From positions 10,939,754 through 11,003,753 of the forward strand of contig OY998177.1 in assembly GCA_963921935.1 (NCBI GenBank): a stretch of 64,000 bases of DNA. Direction: 5' to 3'. This DNA is from Galeruca laticollis (taxonomy: Eukaryota > Arthropoda > Insecta > Coleoptera > Chrysomelidae). Position numbers and translations under genes: made by a program. Shown piece after piece: positions 36,011-48,250 of this stretch; position 1 is the stretch's first letter; each line of letters begins with the position of its first letter. The notes beneath the pieces were generated by a model, which saw only the letters and a program-made list of their open reading frames with translations, was not told where the DNA came from and did not search any database.

Positions 36011-36735
36011 CACTTCTACCATTCCCGACATAAATAAATAAATTAGAAAATTATTTGTAGATGTAGATTCTGAATATCTACTAGAAAATCCAAGACAGCC
36101 AAAAGCAGTATATACAGAGAAATTTTAGAAGCTACCAAAGATAATTTTTATTCATAAAGTTGTACCAAAGTTAAATACAATAACTCATTAATAATTCCTT
36201 ATTCTTTTCATGTAAATGAACAATATTAAAGAAAGTATAGAGTTGTGACATATTTACAATACGTTTTTATGTTCAATGAATCAATATAGAAATATTGTAT
36301 TATATTTGCATTTCACAAGACCAAAAATCTCCTCCGTCAATAAAATTATAAATTAGAATCAATAATCAGAACAACTAACATGACCACTACAGAGCACAGA
36401 AGTATATATTCTATCACAGAACATACAACATGAAATATTAGTGAATATAGCCGTTTACGTCTTTAACGTTTTTGTCATGTTTGTCTTATAAAAACATATT
36501 ATTTGTTACATGTTTCTAAATATTCAATTATTAATATTATTTGCTTAGCATGCTATAAGTACGTTCTTAGTAGCCATTCGTTAGTATGCCGTTATCCTGT
36601 TTATTATTAATAGGGCTGAGAGTTTTTAGAAGACGACGAAAACTAGCAGCAATAATTTTTTAGTTCAAAATAGTATATAGTCAAATTAACTCACCAGAAA
36701 TTTTATTTTTGTTGATTTAATGTTCCATCCAGATA
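36011..36735. other. AT-rich non-coding DNA
   Basis: No coding or structural signal seen. Confidence 0.5.
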
Positions 36736-37040
<305 letters not shown>

Positions 37041-38160
37041 GATGTAGTGAAGGCTACAATGGAAATTCATGTCTTACATTACATTATGAATATAAAAATG
37101 TCAGGGATTAAAATTAGGAATGAAAATAATCGAATATTATTGCCAATTAATTCTAATGAGAGTGCTGAAGACGAAAATGGAAATTCATGTCAATAAAAAC
37201 ATGTCAGAGGATTGAAGTTTGTCCATAATAAGTTAAGCTGGGTCAGAGGAAAGCAAGAAAACATAAATTGGTCGTTCCACTTTTCAGGAGAGAGTGAGAG
37301 AGACAGAGAGAGAACTACTCAAATCACAATGACCGGACTTTATTTCGTTTCTACGACTGCAGCATTTCCATATTCTCGAACTCCTAAATGAACCAATTCC
37401 TACGTTTTCAACTTTTTTCATCTAAAACCATGAATTAGGTGATGCTAAAACACCTGTGTATTGGACTGTAACTTGTTGCATGTTTCATTCAGATTGTTAC
37501 AAACATTAATTGCTCCCATTAAATAGCAGATCAATAATCTCTTATTAAAATTTAAAATGTATCAGAATGCCACATGTACCAGCTGTTTAAAGTAATTAAT
37601 TACACGACTAGAAAATATTATTATATCAGTACTTCTTTTTTTGTATAATATAATAATTATTATGTTTATCCAACATTCCTCGACCTGAAAAGTTGATAGA
37701 TTAGATTGAAGACAAGTCACGACCTCACAACTATTTTATTGTCAACTTATCATTGATGTTTTGAAATATCACCCCATCACTGGAGGTCGTTGGATATTTT
37801 ATGAATTAATCGAAATTATTTGTTTTTTAAGGTTTCATTTAACAGGAAGTTGTCGGTTTGAAATTATGATTGTGGTTCCGATCTGATCCAGTGGCGCAAC
37901 AATAATCATTGGTATTTTCATTTCCTATGCTCCAGTCCAAAGCAAATCGATAAAAATGACCATTTTATCTCACGTGAGTTATACAGGAAATTTATCTGCC
38001 TTCTTGATTCTTTGTACTTTTTTTCTTATTTCGCATAATGATTTACTACAATATGTATTTTATTCGGTCACAGGTTTCCAAGAATGTTGGAATTGTATAG
38101 GTCTCTAAAGTAGATGAGCAATGTCTGTTCTGAAACACTAGTTCGTAAAATACCCGCTAG
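37041..38160. other. Non-coding DNA
   Basis: Nothing recognised, apart from a short GAGAGAGACAGAGAGAG patch near 37293. Confidence 0.5.
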
Positions 38161-38276
38161 ATGGCGCGCTTGCGGTAAATAGAGCTGTCGCGAGGGTATG
38201 ATGTTATCAGTCGGACAGTCGGGTGCTCCATGTCATTCAACTTGTGTTCTGCGATGTGCGTCTTCTTGCATATAGG

Positions 38277-38345
38277 TTAGAAAACCATATTACTCTACTT
38301 TCGGCGAAGCAGTTTAGGCGACCCCCACCCCTCTCGCACGCCCTT
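38277..38345 (+). repeat. Dispersed about 60-bp motif, copy 1
   Basis: AAAACCATATTACTCTAC, TTTCGGCGAAGCAGTTT and GGCGACC...CACCCC occur here. They recur in inverted orientation at 56770-56836 with only a few differences. This copy lies about 100 bp upstream of a decayed coding region. It could be a shared TE terminus or promoter block. Confidence 0.6.
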
Positions 38346-38431
38346 CTGCGATAGCATAAATACGAGAAGTCACATTTTTTAAGGCTTTAGTATTCGATGA
38401 TCGCTAGAACTGTTAACATCGCAAGCTCCAA

Positions 38432-39530
38432 AATGTTTCATGTTTCCCAACTTTACGGAAGGAAGGTGAAACCCACCGATGACAAATTTGGATTGTGGCT
38501 CTTATTGTAAAATTTGAACGGTAACAATATGGTTTCAGGTATTGGAAATATAATTGACACGTGAGGCGAATACGCACTGGGAGATGGACTTATACGTATC
38601 ACAGAACCATTCCACGACAACATAATGATTGTAAAGCTATGCGGCTTAGAGGACTGCGATTGAAATTCTAAACTTGTTAAAAATGAAATATGTGGCTCTT
38701 TTAATAGTCATATACGTGGAAAGTTTGGCGAATTGATTTCTGCAAAATATGGAGTTAAATCTAAGCAGCCTTTCCTCTTACTAAGTAACAACCCGCTTGC
38801 CATTGGAACAAGACAAAAGGTCGGAGAAGATTTGTAAATTGAAAAGGAAACATAAAGACCCTGTATGCATTTCATATAAAGTAGAATTGGCGGACGTTAA
38901 ACTCGACAGGCTACTGAAAGAAATACCGGATTCATTAGAGCAACTACCTAATAGAATTGGACATAACGCAGGATTTTGCAGATGTTTTTAACAAAGAGAA
39001 AATGATTAATTATTTAACCAACAACTCCAAATTTTGCATCCAAGGAGAGGTGCAACGTTATTGTGAATAATGATGAAAAAGTTGGCATAGAATGCCTTAC
39101 GTGGCTTACATCTAACGCAAGGGTGAAAATGTACAATAAATTCATTTGTCAAGTTACCAGTCCTAGAGTTAACAAGAGGACTGTAAACTATATTATAGAT
39201 TTCGTCAACTGCCCAGATGCGAGATAAAAAGAAATTTTCTCTCCTGCATTTACCAAGAAACATGGCATTACCAGACTGAAAGCTACGATATATAACTACT
39301 CTATTGGAAATTCCCGTGAAGAAGGCTACAGTCCTCTAGAAGATTCCATAACTCTGCTAGAAGATAATAAGTTGTACTTCCAAAATTCTCCGACATACTC
39401 GGTTTAAACTGCAAAAATGTGGACAAAGTTGACCGACAGTCTACAGAACAACTGTTGTCTTGTATTTAACAATACTCTGCAACATGTTTATCGGAGCAAC
39501 AGTGTTCCTTCGTAGCTCAATTAAACGCAA
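38432..39530 (+). pseudogene. Decayed coding region of unknown family
   Basis: Successive plus-strand segments read as real protein broken by stops and frameshifts: MFHVSQLYGRKV (38432), GDGLIRITEPFHDNIMI (about 38580), GKFGELISAKYGVKS (about 38720), LADVKLDRLLKEIPD (about 38890), and CLTWLTSNARVKMYNKF followed by VNYIIDFVNCPDAR (about 39090-39225). The end is MWTKLTDSLQNNCCLVF (about 39420-39470). Total length would be about 350 residues. The amino-acid make-up and long open stretches argue against chance. I do not recognise the family. A host gene retrocopy, a TE or an endogenous viral gene are all possible. No intron is evident. Confidence 0.5.
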
Positions 39531-39894
39531 TACTTCAGATTAATATGCAATCTTCACAATAAATGAATAGATATTAAATTATAAAACAGAAAAATACTGA
39601 AAATAACTTCGAAGACTATATGTTTATTTTCTTGTTACGCAAGGTTACTTAGGAGAGGATAAAAATGAATCCTAAATGGGAGTAATGAATAGGGTAAATT
39701 TCACTAAATATATTAATTGTCCAGATTTCATACACGGTTTCCACTTAAAATTTTTATTTTAAAGCAATATCTTTGTTCAATACTTTCATTCTTCTTCTTC
39801 TTCCTCTTCTTCTTCATATATATAGGCTCTTGGGCCTATTCTATACCGATTAGTGCTGCAATCTTATTTGGGATGTCGATTGCCAGCTGTCTCG

Positions 39895-40578
39895 TCATCT
39901 TTTAAAGGGCCTTCCTGGTGATCTGGTGATATATGGTTTTAGATCTCTTGCTGTTCGGGCTATCCTATCTGCGCTCATTCGTGTAACATGCTGGTTCCAC
40001 TCCCATCTTCTCTGTCTTCCCCATCGTACAACATCTTGTACCTTGCATAGTTCTCTTATCTGATTGTTTGGAATTCTATCTTTCAATATTTTGCCAGCGA
40101 TTGATCTTGAAGTTTTCATTTCTGTTGTTCTCTCTATTCTTTTTGTTTCCGCTGTGTCGGCTCTCGTTTCTATTGCATATGTCAATATTGGTCTAACACA
40201 TGCTTCATATATACGAACTTTCCCATCCAGTCTCATGTCTTTGTTTTTCCAAATAAGATCCCTCAGACAACCTGATATGTAAGAAGCCTTATTTGCTTGT
40301 TTTCGTACACTTTGTTTTAGCTCTCCGTAGCTGGATATTTCTATACCCAGGTATTCGAACCTTGTAACCTGCTCTATTATTTCAACGTCAATTACAATTT
40401 TGCATCGTCTTGGTTCTCTTGCCGTTACCATAGTTTTGGTCTTAGTGGTTGATCTTTGCATGTTATATTTTCCCGCCGATGTTCTGAAGACATTTACCAT
40501 ACGTTGTAGGTTGTCTTCATTGTCTGATATCAGAATTGCATCGTCTGCATAGCACAATATTACTTTTCCGTCAACCAA
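39895..40578 (-). pseudogene. LINE RT palm C-motif, thumb and C-terminal domain
   Basis: Open for 227 codons. It begins at GKVILCYADDAILIS with the catalytic DD, then FEYLGIEISSYGELKQ, AYISGCLRDLIW-like thumb, YEACVRPILTYAIETRAD, and the C-terminal block RRWEWNQHVTRMSADR with GRPFKR at the end. The break at its start coincides with the tandem-repeat insertion. In the uninterrupted element the preceding residues would be GYRLGG, which sit at 41554 on the far side. Confidence 0.85.
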
Positions 40579-41550
40579 TTTATATGCGAGAAAAGTATTG
40601 GTTTACCCCAAAAAAAGTTGGAATTTTGAAATTTTTTTTTGAGTTATTTTTACGTTTTCCATCAACGACAACACGAAAAAACGATTTTTAGAAAAAAATG
40701 CTGTGTGTATGTCGTCGTCGTCGTCGTTGTCGTTGGCCACTTTTCCTTACATGTCTTGTTAGCACGATACTGCCCACGGAGTGCAATAAGTCAGCAATTT
40801 TATGATTGAATATTGTCAAGGACATGTCACAGATGAACCCTATTGATTTTCAGCTCACCAGAGCCGTACAGCGGGTGCTATGGTACTTGAAGTACGACAT
40901 TTTGTAATTTTTTGAGAAATTTCAGTTTGTTAGCATGCTACAAACTCCGTAGTTCAACAAGTCACCAATTTTATGATTGAATATTATTCCGGACATTTTT
41001 CCGATGATCCCTATTGATTTTCAGCTCACCAGATCCACTACAACAGGTGCTACAGTACTTTAAGTACGATACTTTTGTCATTTTTGGAGAAGCTTCAATT
41101 TGTTAGCACGATACAGCATCCGGAGTATATACAAGTGACCAATTTTATAATTGGATATTATTCAGAGCATCTTCAAGATGAACCCTATTGATATTCAGCT
41201 CATTAAAGCTAGTACAACGGCTGCTATGGTACTTGAAGTACCAAATTTTTGTCATTTTCAGTTTTGTTAGCACGATACGGCCTCCAGAGAGTATACAATT
41301 GATCAATTTTATGATTGAATATTGTTCAAGGTGTCTCACAGATGTACCCTACTGATTTTCAGTTGACTAGAGCGAGAACAGCGGGTCCTATAAATCCATA
41401 TATACTAAATTTTTGGTTATTATTGAAGAAATTCGATTTGTTAGCACGATACATACCCCGAAGTGTATACAAGTAACAATTTTATCATAGAATATTGTTC
41501 GGGCCACAAATGCGGAAAAGTTAGTTTTAATCTTTAAAACCGTTTATTTT
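40560..41550. mobile_element. 1-kb tandem-repeat element, copy 2
   Basis: Matches copy 1 (34910-35908) from TACTTTTCCGTCAACC to AAACCGTTTATTTTT. The same five TTAGCACGATAC-type marks occur at 40759, 40927 (mutated), 41101, 41265 and 41440. It sits inside the LINE RT ORF between GYRLGGK and VILCYADD codons. The left host flank reads ATTACTTTTCC, which overlaps the element's first bases, so the exact left border is ambiguous. Confidence 0.85.
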
Positions 41551-41553
41551 TAT

Positions 41554-42148
41554 TTATTTTCCTCCAAGCCTGTATCCGTGTCCCACGTTTTTTACTTCTT
41601 CTATTATTTCATCCATTACTAGATTGAATAGTAATGGGCTTAAACTATCTCCCTGTCGAATTCCTGATGTAATATTTACTTCCGATGTTAATTCATTCTC
41701 GACCTTCATTTTAGTTTCGTTGTTTGTGTTCACGTCTTTAATTATCTTTACCATTGTGTTGGATTGGTTTTCTGTTTCTCGTAATTTTAGCACATCTTCT
41801 AATTTGACACGGTCAAAGGCCTTGGTCAGGTCTATAAAGCATATGTGAACAGGATTATTATATTCAATTGCTTTCTCAACTAATTTTCTGACTATGAAAA
41901 TGGTCCTGTTGCTCTTCTGATATCGTATATTCTTTATTGATCTCATTGGCCAGTATTTTCGTTAATAGCTTGAGTGTTGTGTTTAGCAAGGTAATGGTTC
42001 GATAATTGGTAGGTTTATTCTTGCTTTCTTTTTGATATATTGGTATTGTAATGCTATTTTTCCATTGTTCCAATACCTTCTTGCTGTCTAAGATTTTCTG
42101 AAAAAGTCTACTTATGTTTTCCATTATCATTTCTCCTCCGTATTTCAA
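41554..42148 (-). pseudogene. LINE RT fingers and palm (motifs A and B)
   Basis: Two overlapping frames with a frameshift near 41900. 42148-41876 has RLFQKILDSKKVLEQWKNS and NYRTITLLNTTLK. 41946-41554 has ICFIDLTKAFDRVKLEDVL (motif A Asp) and SGIRQGDSLSPLLFNLVMD (motif B). It joins upstream to 44010 after removal of the ORF1-only LINE, and downstream to 40578 after removal of the tandem-repeat element. Confidence 0.85.
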
Positions 42149-42157
42149 TAGCCCGTT

Positions 42158-42166
42158 CGGTATACC

Positions 42167-42204
<38 letters not shown>

Positions 42205-44012
42205 AGTTCGAGAGATTTTCTGGTGAGTTTGTTGGTTTTGAGTTGGTTTTTGGGGGTTTTCGAGATAATGCCCTGATATAGGATGCGGTTCCTCTGCAGG
42301 GCGGGGTTGGAGGCTTTTTTTAATGGGGTTTGTGTGCGCGTTGGGGGGGGTTGGGGGGTTGGCTGGTTGTGTTTGTGTTGATGTTGAGAGAGTAGATAGT
42401 TGGTTGAAGAATTCGAGGGGAGGCTGTAGTTTATTGTTTGTGTAGAATTGATTTGAGTTGAGTGTAGGTTTGAGTAATAATAATAATCGTGAATCTAAAA
42501 ATTTCGTCGATGTCGGCCCATTTGGCTAGTGACTAAATTCACCATGCTACAGGAAAAAACGTGATAAACCTGCAGCACCGACGGGTGGGGGGGGGGGATG
42601 GGATTCGCGTATTTAAGTAGAAGTGAGCAGGCCTGCCTATGTTTGTGATAAAGCAGTGGTGTCGATATATGGACGGAATTAGGTAACGAAGAGTGTCGGT
42701 TATGATGTCCCTTGAGTTGGGAATGGCGTTCATTGGGGTGATGGTAAGAATTTCTATGATGATTTTGGAGTCTGTAGAGAGTTTGAAGGGAACTGGTGGC
42801 TATTCGAGGGTGACTGGGGTGGTTTCTTGGAGGGTGTTTGGTGTGGTTAGCCTATGGGGGCAGCGATAGTGGAAAGCGGCGTGAGGTCCGCTGCAATTGG
42901 TGCAAGTAGGAGTACCGAACTTGGAGCATTTTTCGATGCGGTGGCCGGCTTGGCCGCAGGAAGGGCAAATCGGTTGAGACCGACAAGAATCGGAAGAGTG
43001 TCCGGATTTGGTGCATCGGTTGCAATATTTTGGGACGGGGGGCAAAGTGTTGGCGTTGGATGGTTCGCACTGGTGTGGAAAGCCAAAGAATGAAATGCCG
43101 GAAGTGAGGGCTTGGTGGTAGTGGATCTCGGAATGTGTGATGATGCGGAACATCGAAGTGGGTTTATTTGTGGCCTTGGCGATAATTCGCCAAGTTTTGG
43201 TGAACGGGAATTCTTGATCGTGAAGAATTTCTTCGAATTCTTCGAGAGGGATCGTTGGAACTACATTCCCGCAGACAAGTGAGAAAGAGGGTATTAGGGT
43301 TTTGACTGGTTGGGGTGGACGTTGGGTGGAGTTTAGAATGTGAATAGTGATGTTGGGGTCACCAGTGGAGTGTTGAATTCTTCTAAGGATTGTGTTTACT
43401 GACAACGTGAAAGAGGTTTTGAGGAGGGCTGTTCTATTGAAGTTAGCTTTGAGATATAGTATGTGTCTCTTGAGAAGTTCGAGGGTGTTTAAAAGGGTAA
43501 AGAGAGATTTTTGGGTTTAATATTGGGGTGGGAGGTTTCTGAGTTTGGGTGTATGTTGTGTTGTTGGCGGGGGTTGATGTGGGGTTGTTAAGGGAGGTAG
43601 GAGCTGGGGTTGATCGGGGTTTTGTTTTCCCGACGAGGGTGGAATCATCCTCTCCGGGGATGGATGGTTGTCGGACGATTGAGGGAGTGTGGGTTGGGGA
43701 ACTTACAGAGGAGGCGTAAGTCCTGGAGGGGGATGTGATGGAAGTGTGTTTTGGGTTTGACGTGGAGGGGTTTTGAGGGTTTGAGGTTGTAGTGTAAATA
43801 ATAATTTGTTTCGAAAGAAACAGTTGTAACACTTCCAAGTATTACAAGAACTGTCGAACCAAAAAGTTCGACAGAACAGGTAGGTTCGTTGATTTTTTGG
43901 TGGAGGCGTCCAAGTTGCCGGTGAGGTCGACTACGAGTTGGTTTGAATCAGTGACCAACTCTGCTATTACACCTTCCTCTAACGATGGACTGGAACAAGT
44001 GCGGTATACCAT
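42158..44012 (-). mobile_element. ORF1-only LINE (HAL1-like) with 11-bp TSD
   Basis: The sequence CGGTATACCAT occurs at both ends (42158-42168 and 44002-44012) and is part of the host LINE codons for GIP. The insert is 1,833 bp on the minus strand: 5' UTR (44001-43840), ORF1 (43838-42800), about 600 bp C-rich non-coding 3' region, and a (CT)n tail (42169-42200 as GA repeats on plus). No endonuclease or RT is present. This matches a non-autonomous 'half-LINE' mobilised in trans. Confidence 0.8.
42800..43838 (-). CDS. LINE ORF1 Gag-like protein with three CCHC knuckles, one frameshift
   Basis: The N-terminal part (43838-43443) is Ser/Thr/Pro-rich and disordered. After a frameshift near 43440 the frame 43405-42800 has a globular region (LEEFEEILHDQEFPF, FFGFPHQCEPSN). 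Three zinc knuckles follow: CNRCTKSGHSSDSC, CPSCGQAGHRIEKC and a variant CTNCSGPHAAFHYRC. Such ORF1 proteins of I/R1/Jockey LINEs bind the element RNA. The C-terminus after the knuckles is short. The first Met at 43838 is plausible but unproven. Confidence 0.8.
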
Positions 44013-45115
44013 CGGGTCCTGGGGCTTTTCTGTTTTTTAATTTTTCTTTGCCATTTTTAAGTTCTTCCTTTGTTATTTCTATGTTTTGTTCATCCTCGAC
44101 ATGGTCTTCTTCATCTTCCTCTGTATATTCATTTCTAATTATATTCGTTTCTGGATTATAAAGTTCTCTAATAGGCTTGTCCATTTTTCTCCCTCTATCT
44201 TATTAAGATTTTTATATTCATTGATTGGTTTTTTTTCTGCCTTCAATGACTTTCCACACTTTACGTTGCGATTCGTATAGATCGTGCTCCATTTCTTTGG
44301 TAAACCGTGTCCAATAGTCTCTTTTCTGGATTCGTATCTTAGAGTTTACATCGTTTCTTATATTTTTCTATTGTTGATAGCTGTCGGCTGTCTTGTTACT
44401 GCAATATTGTAGGTATGCTTTTCTTTTTCCATATGCTAGATCTCTAATTTCTCCAGTGAACTACGGTTTCGATGTTTTTGTTGAGTTAACGTTAATTTTT
44501 CTGACTTCTCCTATACTTCATTTTGCAGCTTGCAATATGTTCCAATTTTGCCCAAATATCATTTAAATTTTCCTCATCTGCCACTGGGTGTGTCTCAAAT
44601 CTTTCTTTTAATCTTTTCTGATGTAGCCATTTTGTGGTCTGGTCCTCTAGTAACTCTATGTTTATCTTTTCCACGTATTTGGGTGGTTTTTTCTTGTTAA
44701 ATGGAATGTTAATTGCGAATTTTCCCAGTATCAATTTGTGATCGGACCCTACATTGGGCGATGTTAAAGCTTTGACATCAAGTATTTGCTTAGGTAAGAT
44801 CTCTCTATTAGTTATTATGTAATCGATCGTTGATTATTCTCTCTGTGTGTTTTGCCAAGTGTACTTGTGTTGGGGTTTATGGGGGAAAAACGTGTTGTTT
44901 ATTCTGAAAATATTTTGAGCGCCCAAGTCAATAAGGTGCTCTCCATTCCTATTTATTGTTTCTTCGTTGAATCGTTGTTTAATATTGTCTATGAAATTAT
45001 TTCCAATTCTTGCATTACTTTTATCACTACTGATTAAAATTCGATGCAGTTTTGTTTCAACAAATATGTGGTGTTGCCAAGAATTTTCCAAAATTTGAAC
45101 CATTGGCGCAATCAT
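44002..45115 (-). pseudogene. LINE endonuclease C-terminal part and linker
   Basis: 45115-44834 contains an endonuclease segment (SNARIGNNFID, in place of GDxNARxG) and FFPHKPQHKYTWQN. 44734-44492 is the linker (ILGKFAINIPF, LEDQTTKWLHQ). 44184-44002 is acidic then reads KLKNRKAPGPDGIP, the RT lead-in. The N-terminal half of the endonuclease is missing upstream of 45118. Confidence 0.75.
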
Positions 45116-45129
45116 ACGTCCGACACTGA

Positions 45130-46005
45130 ATCCATCCTCTTTTCAGGCAAATTGGAATAAATGGAAAATAAACAAAACATAATAATTACAATAAAATTTA
45201 CATTCTTAATTAGAATATAATCATCTAAAATGAAGGACCATCGTAACCATCAATTATAATTGATACCAATAGTGGCTAGAGAAAAGTAAACCCACATGTA
45301 ACTTAATCCACATTCATATTGACGGCACTTTACAATGCCCATTACTAATACTTAAATGTCTTCGAACTAAAAAAAAGAAAACAATCTTATCACTCCCAAA
45401 TTAAATATTCAACCTATTCCTAATTACTGGAAAGGCAAAGGGCATACTATTATCACTGCACGTGTAAACACCCCTCTGCTAGTTTTAACTACCACATTCC
45501 GCACAACTCCGTCCTTACCGGGATGTATATCAAATACGACGGCCAAAGGCCAATGCAATGGTGGAGCATTTTCTGTATTCAAAACTACTACCGTTCCCGC
45601 AGCAATATTAGAGTAATCTTTAGATCACTTTGGTCTAGCTTGCAATGACGTCAAATACTCTAATCCCCACTGCTTCCAAAAACACTGAACCATACTATCA
45701 ATCAGTTGAAAACGATCGAGTCTGTTTAAACATATGTCATCCAAGTTTTCAGAAGAAAACCCTCGTAAAGTTAAAGAATTAGCTAGAGTCAGAGCTTCCG
45801 GAGTATCCAGATCCGCGATCAAGCGACATAATGGTTGCGAATTAAAAAGCGCTTCAACTTGAGTTAACAAAGTAAAAAACTCTTCATAAGGTAAAAATTG
45901 CTCTCCCGCCACTCGATAGATATGATTTTCTACAGCCTCTTCCATTACTATAGTTGTCTTTTGGAGAAAATCCAGCTTCCGCCTCTTGGTATCTAGCTCA
46001 TACAT
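45130..46005 (-). mobile_element. BEL/Pao LTR retrotransposon, 3' part
   Basis: The minus-strand frame 46005-45625 contains GEQFLPYEEFFTLLTQVEALFNSQPL, then a DTPEALTLANSLTLRG block and LDRFQLIDSMVQCFWKQW (here split for length); these are the integrase end and the following DUF5641-like domain of Pao elements. The typical closing region continues in broken frames to about 45420 (HPGKDG-like, WPLAV). The final 300 bp (45130-45420) may be the 3' LTR, but no second LTR exists for comparison. Everything 5' of the late integrase is missing. Confidence 0.8.
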
Positions 46006-47637
46006 TTCTTGTTTTCGTTTCCTTGTCGATGTAACCTCTTATTGCAGATGGTTATATTACAATACTTCTGTGGTTAGATGGCGAAACCAAATATGTCGAT
46101 TTTTGCAATTTTTCAAGGGAGCATAAATTAAGTTTTAACGCTTAATATAAAATCAGTTTCAGTTTCAATAATAATATATTTCAATTGATATATTAAAATT
46201 ACGTTTTACTATTTGTAGACAAAGTTCAAATTAATTTACTTTATTTTATTTTAGAAATTTATTAGGTTTTTTCAAAACATATTTGATTTAGCCAACTTTA
46301 TATTCATAAAAAATTATTACATATCACACCAAAAAATACTAGTAAACAGTTTTTTATTAAAAATATATGTATATTATATCAAAAATTGAATATTATATCA
46401 ATTCAATCTTCGGTTTCAGAATCCAGATTATCTTCTAGCTCATTAAACTCACGTCCTCTGCTGGTTGTTGGCAAATTTTCATAATACCGATGAAAGTCCT
46501 TATCAATTAGATTTATAATTGACAATAGGTCTCTTTTTTTCCCAAGGGACTACTATATGATAAAGGAATGACGATATTCGACTGCTCGAGTAATGGCCTA
46601 CCTCTGGCTTTTCCTCGTCTCAAGTCCAATGTCTTAAATGGTGCTTGTTCATTCAAGGTGTACTCAAACTGAATATTTCCAAATCCTTTTATATACCTTA
46701 ACCATCTAATTTTCAACCAAGAAAATTTTTCCCGTCAGTATCGGTAGTTCTTTTTACAAATACTTTCTGCAGTAGTTTGGAAAATGCCAGAAAATCTTCT
46801 TGAGTCACTTCAACCACGCTAAATTTAGATTTACCTCTAAGTGAGCGCACAAATTGTAACCAGTCACGCGGCACCATTATTTTGAACTTGTATGAAGTGT
46901 GCTTTTTGCTTCGTTCAATTCTGGTATGGTCGCTATCACAATCTAGTCGAGTGTGGCCGAGCAACAGAAACTTCTGATCGATTATTTCAATCGACGCTCT
47001 TTCATTTAGTACATGCAAAAACATTACTGCCATATTGATATTTCGGTTTTGTCCTCCAAAAGTATCGGAATATGTGGTAACGTGACGAACAGTACCTGGT
47101 AAGTCTAAAATTTTCTTTAAAATATAGGAGGCAATCTGATCCGAACTTCTTCCACCAATGACCTCGTGCCACATAAAACAGGTAGATAATTCTGTTGAAT
47201 TGAAGAGTCTCGATTTGTAAGGTTGAAAACCGACAATAGACGCTTGTAGTGAACAATATTGTTTGTTAAAAATGGTGCCGGTAAGACCTGCTGCAAATCG
47301 AAAAGCAGAACTCTTTTAGTTTGATCACCGACAGCAAATTCTTTATCCTCTATTTTGCTTTCATATGCTTCGTTTGCCTCTTGAACGTGCTCGTCGTGAA
47401 GCTGATTTAATCTCTGTTTCTTCGTATCATTGATTACACTTTTTTTCAAAGTTTTGTACTCATCTCATTTACGACAAGTGACAATATACTTAAGGTTGTT
47501 TTAAAGTTTGTCTAAATACGTTACGAGAAACGTCATAACCAGCAGAATTCAGAAACCCATTTCTTGATCTTTCTTCTTCACATTTGGTAAACAATTGTTT
47601 CACTGTTAAGCGGCTTGGTAAAAATATTTTACCTACG

Positions 47638-48250
47638 ACCACCCCTGTAAGTAGTCAAAAGCACACAGTCGGCAATCAATGTAAGACGTCTATTACGCAC
47701 GGTAAAACAAAACGCACGGCTGTAAAGTAAATCGCACGGCTTCCCTAGCAACCACTTAGCAACTGTCAATAGACGTAGCCATTTTATTAAATAGTATATT
47801 ATACACCAAGCGAATAAAGTGACCCATTTAATGCCGCGGACGGTGTTTGATTTCTGAGAGAAGTAATCCACCTAAGGGACTAATGTCACTATAGTTGAGA
47901 TGTGTATACGCTATTTTATGCAATTCCGGTAATTGGACATACATTTTAGATGAAAATGAATACTACTTAGAATGGACTTTTACAAAACTTGGCTGGGCAT
48001 CGAGGATGGACTTTTATGAAATGCAAGTTGGCTGGGCATCGAGGATGTACGTTTTTATTTGTACTTTAAACCCCCTAATAAGATTATCAATACAAGTAGA
48101 TCGTAGGTAAAGTATAGTACGTAACACGTGTTGTAACGCATTTTACGCACTCACGGAAATACGCACTCGCCGCTACGCGGCTTCGTGCGTAACTTTTCCG
48201 TTCGTGCGTAAAATGCCTCTTACAACACTCGTTACGTAATATACTATTAT
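47638..48250. mobile_element. About 610-bp insertion with an internal palindrome
   Basis: It separates HYARRDN from KIFLPSRLTV coding segments of the DUF7869-type gene. It contains an imperfect inverted repeat (48111-48173 and 48177-48245, centre GCCGCTACGCGGC) rich in TGCGTAA motifs. It also has a tandem duplication of TTGGCTGGGCATCGAGGATG at about 47990-48050. No ORF and no clear TSD. Probably a MITE, or two overlapping ones. Confidence 0.55.

Larger units (their letters stand above)
39788..45118 (-). mobile_element. RTE-like LINE interrupted twice
   Basis: Minus-strand pieces in order: endonuclease (45115-44492), RT lead-in (44184-44010), RT palm A/B (42148-41554), then YADD, thumb and C-terminus (40578-39895). 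The 3' tail is a GAA-rich repeat (39788-39822 on plus as TTC repeats). Pieces are separated by an ORF1-only LINE with an 11-bp TSD (42169-44001) and by the 1-kb tandem-repeat element (about 40560-41550). Removing both leaves a plausible element of about 2.5 kb. Confidence 0.85.

Noticed and set aside
42854..43093. Plus-strand 79-aa ORF rich in Gly and Ala, and two extra minus frames
   Set aside because: Shadows of the zinc-knuckle ORF1 in a GC-rich stretch.
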